The notes below the pieces were generated by a model, which worked only from the letters and a program-made list of their open reading frames with translations, did not search any database and was not told where the DNA came from. This document shows, piece after piece, positions 46,680-50,471 of a stretch of 50,471 nucleotides of DNA (the first letter of the stretch is position 1; every line of letters begins with the position of its first letter). This stretch comes from a virus. The stretch is taken from positions 1-50,471 of the IMG/VR virus record IMGVR_UViG_3300046747_000082. One strand, 5' to 3'. The position numbers and the translations under genes are program-made.

Positions 46680-49403
46680 ATGGCACGTGTCTTCACAGCT
46701 CGACGTGGCGTAGCTACTAACCCACCGATCCAAGGGTACAGATACGGTACTTATCAGCCTATGGCTGGTGGTGGTACTAATCCAGGATCTTGGGGTACGT
46801 GGTACCCTGACGATGACATGCAGATCAACATGACCGGCACTAACGTCGGCTTGAGTAACTCTGGTGCATCTGGTGAGTGGGACGCAACCGGTCAGTGGTT
46901 TGCATCAGCTGTCAGTTCCTTCGGGAACAAGATCAACATGTTCAAGTACGACAGTACGACCCAGACTATGACTCTGCCCACTGTAGGTGCAGCGGGTCCG
47001 CCGAACAACTGGTCAAGCTTCAAGACAGACTGTGAGTTCCACCCGACTGAACAACTTCTGTTTGGATTCGGTGAAGTAGCTACTTACCTTGAGTCTTGCT
47101 ACTATACCGGCACTGGTAACATCTGGACGAAGCATGTTGGTAACTTCGATGCTCAACCTAACAACAACTGCTTCTGCGGTAGATGGAATAGGCAGGGTAC
47201 TCACCTTATGTCAGGACAGGCTAACTTAGGCGGTGGTCTACCATCATTCTACCTGTTCCTCAAGTCAGGGACAGGCTCTGGTGTAACCTTCACTAGGCAG
47301 ACTGGTGCATTCGATGTAGTCCCAGGTAGTACCGCGTCTGACTCTGGATATGATATATGCTATAATCCAGTGTATGATTATGTAGCGATGATTATCCGCA
47401 TGGGCACTGGTGAGGGTAAACTAACTGGATACTCGTACTCAGGTAATAGTTATACACAAAGAGTAGCGAACGCTTTTAGTCCTACCGGTCTCGTCATTGG
47501 CGCCTCTGGACAGAAGCGTATGTGTGCATGGTCGAAGGATGGATTGTACCTTTATGTCGGTAACAACTCGGCAGGTACAGCTCCGCAGCTTCGAGCATTC
47601 TCGTTTAATCCTGGTACTTTCGCTCTCACGCAGATGGATGTGACGGAAGCTGAATTGCTATGTGCAGATGCTGGTGCGATAGCGGTATCCCCGGATAATA
47701 AGTACTTGTTCGTACACGGTGGCGGTACAGGCGCTATCATCTTCAAGAGAGAGATATCTACTGGAGCGCTGACTCTTCAGAAATATTTGGCTACAAACCA
47801 AAAAGAGAACGATGCAGTCTCAGGCTCAGACAACATCTATGTGATGTCGTTTGGCAAGCAATTGTATACTCCATACGAGTCTAAGCACTTTGAACGATAC
47901 TCAGTAAACGGGATTAGAGGTAACCCTACAGCTATCTATCAGTTTAACGAAGTCTCTGGTAACATCATAGATACAGCTGGTGGTTCAGCAACTCTCAACA
48001 CCTTTATTGGTACACCTGTGTACGGTGCAGCAGGAAAGAGAAGTGCCGCCTCAGCTATCACATTCAGCGGGTCTCAGTTCGTATATCGAACTGGTCAGCT
48101 GACTGGCGCTACAGAAACTCGCGGTGCGGTATTCTGTGTAATTAAACCAAACGTAATAGCTGGATCGCAGCGTAACTTATTCTCACAAGGGAACAGTGCA
48201 GTAGCTGCTAACTTTGCAGAGATCTTCATTACTTCAGCTGGAGAACTCGGGTGGAGATCCTCAATAAGTGCTGGTAACACCGCAGAGAAAATCACTAGCG
48301 GCCTCGGACTTACGTCTGGCCAATGGTATAGCATCCTAGTTCGACAAGAGTGGAAAGGTGCAGGCTCCCCCCGATTCTGGATCAACGGAGTTGAATGGAG
48401 AGGCACTTTCACCACAGCTACAGCTGGTACTGGTCAGTTGTGGGATTGGTTCTCAGCATCCGCTGGATCTATGAATAGGAACGGATTTGGTGCTCGTGTA
48501 ACTACGACTAACACCAACTTCTTCAGTGGCGACCTAGATGACTTGCTCATCTTTGGAGCTCCAGGTCCAAGTAACAACGGTCTCCCTGATGACTTGTCCA
48601 TAAAGACTATGAACAAGTACGCCTTGGGTATTCCGTTGCCGGATACGTATTCGTCAGCTATGCAGTCATACTATCCGATTCACTACAATCGTTTGAATGA
48701 TCCATCTGTAGCTGTTATCTCGATGAGAGACGACTACCGAGGTCTACCCCCTACACCAGCTGGTGGTGGTGGTACATGGATCGGCGATAGCACAACTGTA
48801 TCCCCGACTCTTAGAGATACAGATGCTCCCCTCACAGGGCAGCAATCCTTCTCTATGTTGTTTAACGGAACAACTCAGATGTTGTGTCCGCTCACTGCAG
48901 ATTCTATTCCGAGTGCCGCTCGAACTGGATCGATGATTGCTTGGTTCAAAGGTATTCCCGGTACTGCTGGATTCATCTACGGATCATGGACTGATACACT
49001 CCAGCAAGGTATGGGTATCCGCGTTGATGCAACGGGATCAGTGACTTGGGTGCTCAGACGCTCAGGTGGAGCTGCTAACGAAATAACCATGCAGACTAAC
49101 AACACCTTCGGGAGTGGTTGGCACATGGTGTGTGTTACCTCTGATAACGTAAACAACAACATTGTCTATGTAGATGGGGTAGCTCAAGCTGTAACTACAA
49201 CTACGGCAGGAACAGCAACAGCAAAGGATTGGTGGAGCGATATTACCGCCGCTGGTACTTGGAGACCGACTATCGGTGCTCGACGTTCAGCTGCAAGCAC
49301 TATTGCTGATCCGTATGCTGGACGTGTTTCAGAATGTGCTATCACTAACAGAAACATGTTCGCATCCGAAGTTCTAGACCTTTATAATAAGAGAGCCGCG
49401 TAA
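46680..49403 (+). CDS. large tail fibre with lectin-like domains (907 aa)
   Basis: Residues about 60-410 show repeated blade-like segments (LCADAGAIAVSPDNKYLFVH and similar) compatible with a beta-propeller. Residues about 415-640 and 690-905 each look like a concanavalin A/laminin G-type sandwich (FNEVSGNIIDTAGG and SMLFNGTTQ, GWHMVCVTSDN, IVYVDGVAQ). Such modules bind cell-surface glycans, so this is the likely receptor-binding protein. One base separates it from the previous gene. Confidence 0.82.
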   Translation: MARVFTARRGVATNPPIQGYRYGTYQPMAGGGTNPGSWGTWYPDDDMQINMTGTNVGLSNSGASGEWDATGQWFASAVSSFGNKINMFKYDSTTQTMTLPTVGAAGPPNNWSSFKTDCEFHPTEQLLFGFGEVATYLESCYYTGTGNIWTKHVGNFDAQPNNNCFCGRWNRQGTHLMSGQANLGGGLPSFYLFLKSGTGSGVTFTRQTGAFDVVPGSTASDSGYDICYNPVYDYVAMIIRMGTGEGKLTGYSYSGNSYTQRVANAFSPTGLVIGASGQKRMCAWSKDGLYLYVGNNSAGTAPQLRAFSFNPGTFALTQMDVTEAELLCADAGAIAVSPDNKYLFVHGGGTGAIIFKREISTGALTLQKYLATNQKENDAVSGSDNIYVMSFGKQLYTPYESKHFERYSVNGIRGNPTAIYQFNEVSGNIIDTAGGSATLNTFIGTPVYGAAGKRSAASAITFSGSQFVYRTGQLTGATETRGAVFCVIKPNVIAGSQRNLFSQGNSAVAANFAEIFITSAGELGWRSSISAGNTAEKITSGLGLTSGQWYSILVRQEWKGAGSPRFWINGVEWRGTFTTATAGTGQLWDWFSASAGSMNRNGFGARVTTTNTNFFSGDLDDLLIFGAPGPSNNGLPDDLSIKTMNKYALGIPLPDTYSSAMQSYYPIHYNRLNDPSVAVISMRDDYRGLPPTPAGGGGTWIGDSTTVSPTLRDTDAPLTGQQSFSMLFNGTTQMLCPLTADSIPSAARTGSMIAWFKGIPGTAGFIYGSWTDTLQQGMGIRVDATGSVTWVLRRSGGAANEITMQTNNTFGSGWHMVCVTSDNVNNNIVYVDGVAQAVTTTTAGTATAKDWWSDITAAGTWRPTIGARRSAASTIADPYAGRVSECAITNRNMFASEVLDLYNKRAA

Positions 49404-49714
49404 TGACACCGGAAGAAAGAAAAGCAGCCGCTGACGCTATGCGGGCAGAAGTAGAAGCTGATCGAGCATCAAGGCCTGTAAAGGTAGAAGCTCCTCGGCC
49501 GATCACTTATGACAACGGCAAAGCAGCTGAACTACCAGTAACGAGAGTTACAGACCAAAATCGCCAAGGGGATGGTCCGCAGGGCACGCCAGTGCCGAGG
49601 ACTACAGGGATTATTGAAAGTGCAGTAAAGGACATCGAAGATCGTAAACAAAAAGATCTAGATGCTCTTAATGAAAGTAACCGAGCTCTCGGGCTCCCAG
49701 AGAAAAAGAAATAA
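49403..49714 (+). CDS. hypothetical protein (103 aa) with QNRQG motif
   Basis: TAATG overlap with the fibre gene. Helical charged ends flank a Pro/Gly-rich centre with TDQNRQGDGPQGTPVP. The next gene has the same short motif. It ends KKK. Probably a small virion or fibre-associated protein. Confidence 0.65.
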   Translation: MTPEERKAAADAMRAEVEADRASRPVKVEAPRPITYDNGKAAELPVTRVTDQNRQGDGPQGTPVPRTTGIIESAVKDIEDRKQKDLDALNESNRALGLPEKKK

Positions 49715-49715
49715 C

Positions 49716-49958
49716 ATGGCATTCGTACGAAACGAAAAGTCTGGCGAACGTGGACAACTTGACACGGATATTCCGAACGTCGAGCGACACGGCCAGAACC
49801 GCCAAGGCAATGGCCCGAGCGGTGTTTCACTGGTTCCCAAAGGTGGTCTCTCCAGCTCGGAGAAGGGCACGTGGGATAACCTCAACAAGTACCGCAGTCT
49901 GATGGGCAAGCCTATCCTGCCGTACCGCAAAAGTGGCGGCGCAAAGCCGATTCAATAA
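49716..49958 (+). CDS. hypothetical protein (80 aa) with QNRQG motif
   Basis: The ATG at 49716 follows the previous stop by one base and is preferred over the longer frame from 49662. Contains RHGQNRQGNGPSGVSLVPKG, clearly related to the motif in the gene before. Basic and Gly-rich; its stop overlaps the next ATG. Confidence 0.68.
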   Translation: MAFVRNEKSGERGQLDTDIPNVERHGQNRQGNGPSGVSLVPKGGLSSSEKGTWDNLNKYRSLMGKPILPYRKSGGAKPIQ

Positions 49959-50134
49959 TGGCTAGTAAAGCACATCCAGGATTCAAGGCAGTCCAGGCAC
50001 AGATCGCTAAGAAAGGCGGCTACTCTCAAAAAGCAGCCGGCGCTATTCTTGCTAATGCGTCCCGGAAAGCTTCTCCATCCGCTAAAAAGAAAAACCCACG
50101 ACTGAATAAAGTCGGTGGTGGTAGAGGTCGATAA
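49958..50134 (+). CDS. hypothetical very basic small protein (58 aa)
   Basis: Starts MASKAHPGFKAVQAQIAKK and continues with an Ala-rich helix and a basic tail (ASPSAKKKNPRLNKVGG). TAATG overlaps at both ends. This KAHPGFKAVQ..IAKK..S..AA.AILA pattern is common in small proteins of phage structural modules. Confidence 0.72.
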   Translation: MASKAHPGFKAVQAQIAKKGGYSQKAAGAILANASRKASPSAKKKNPRLNKVGGGRGR

Positions 50135-50471
50135 TGGCTGACGGATACCGCGTTCCCTCCGATGAGGAGATGGTGAAATATAACAAGGGCATGGAAGATT
50201 ACCGTGCGTCCGGTTATAAGTCAGAAAAGATTCCTCACGATCCTCGGATTGATTATAATACTCAACCGAAGAATGTAAGGGATGCAGTAGAAGAGAATCG
50301 GCGTCTCGTTTCTAAGATGACGCCAGAACAAATCGCTAACGCGAAGCCGGTAGGCCCAGCAGCTGCAGAAGCTAGTGCTGGCCGAAGGGCAGTGAGGGAT
50401 GTAGTGCAGAAAGCAGCTCCGTATGTCAGTGGAGCAGCAAAGGTTATCGGCTCAGTAGCGGATAAGCTTCT
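50134..50471 (+). CDS. 5' part of join-spanning small protein (141 aa in full)
   Basis: Starts MADGYRVPSDEEMVKYNKG, acidic and polar; it runs off the window end and continues at base 12. Through the 126-base overlap the frame is kept, giving 141 residues. N-terminal part likely helical and soluble. Among small genes between fibre and terminase; unassigned. Confidence 0.8.
   Translation, partial: MADGYRVPSDEEMVKYNKGMEDYRASGYKSEKIPHDPRIDYNTQPKNVRDAVEENRRLVSKMTPEQIANAKPVGPAAAEASAGRRAVRDVVQKAAPYVSGAAKVIGSVADKL
50346..50471. repeat. terminal overlap, right copy
   Basis: Identical to 12-137. Joining the two copies gives a circle of about 50,334 bp and restores a 141-residue reading frame that starts at 50134. 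Confidence 0.9.

Noticed and set aside
1-50471. Temperate lifestyle genes
   Set aside because: No integrase, excisionase or repressor-sized DNA-binding protein was found; the one small HTH protein lies within the nuclease operon and is not evidence for lysogeny.

Overview
This window is a complete or nearly complete genome of a tailed double-stranded DNA phage of the short-tailed (podovirus) type. The last 126 bases (50346-50471) repeat bases 12-137 exactly, and one gene runs across that join in frame, so the molecule closes into a circle of about 50.33 kb. The first 11 bases are a fold-back copy of bases 27-37 and look like an assembly artefact. The evidence for a podovirus is a T7-like virion set (large terminase, portal, scaffold, capsid, tail tubular proteins A and B, three internal virion proteins, the last with a lytic transglycosylase domain) and a T7-like replication set (family A DNA polymerase, fused primase-helicase, 5'-3' exonuclease, endonuclease I). 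I find no single-subunit RNA polymerase, integrase or C1-type repressor, so the phage is probably lytic and transcribed by the host polymerase. The host is not identifiable; Shine-Dalgarno use and gene style suggest a Gram-negative bacterium.

Layout: two arms diverge from a non-coding region (44629-45763) and converge on a bidirectional terminator (21663-21698). The plus arm runs from 45764 through the circle join to 21617: tail fibre proteins and small structural proteins, packaging, capsid, tail, internal virion proteins, then holin-type lysis genes. The minus arm is read from 44567 down to 21716. Its first part (44.6-35.8 kb) is a dense early module of small unknown genes, many encoding one-helix membrane proteins, separated by structured non-coding stretches. 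Its second part (35.8-21.7 kb) holds DNA metabolism: metallophosphoesterase, DNA methyltransferase, primase-helicase, GH108 endolysin, polymerase, DnaQ-like exonuclease, a probable single-strand binding protein, 5'-3' exonuclease, endonuclease I, MazG, a MazZ-like pyrophosphohydrolase and an HNH nuclease. Genes are tightly coupled, with many ATGA, TAATG or TGATG overlaps, and about fifteen genes shorter than 60 codons were added here by reading the gaps.

The most unusual material is non-coding. (1) 45134-45393 holds ten copies, in both orientations, of a 22-bp bipartite repeat (a CGCCCCTTAG-like block, six free bases, then CGTTAG) next to an AT-rich stretch: an iteron-type candidate replication origin. 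(2) The 12-bp palindrome TAGTCTAGACTA occurs eight times exactly, plus several near matches, only in intergenic positions or gene ends of the early module, resembling a dispersed operator or stoperator system. (3) Several long-stem RNA-like elements (35855-35969, 43805-43921, 43250-43421) lie just upstream of early genes. (4) tRNA-like fragments on the minus strand (36.3-40.05 kb) carry good T-arms and some anticodon arms but do not close into canonical cloverleaves by eye.
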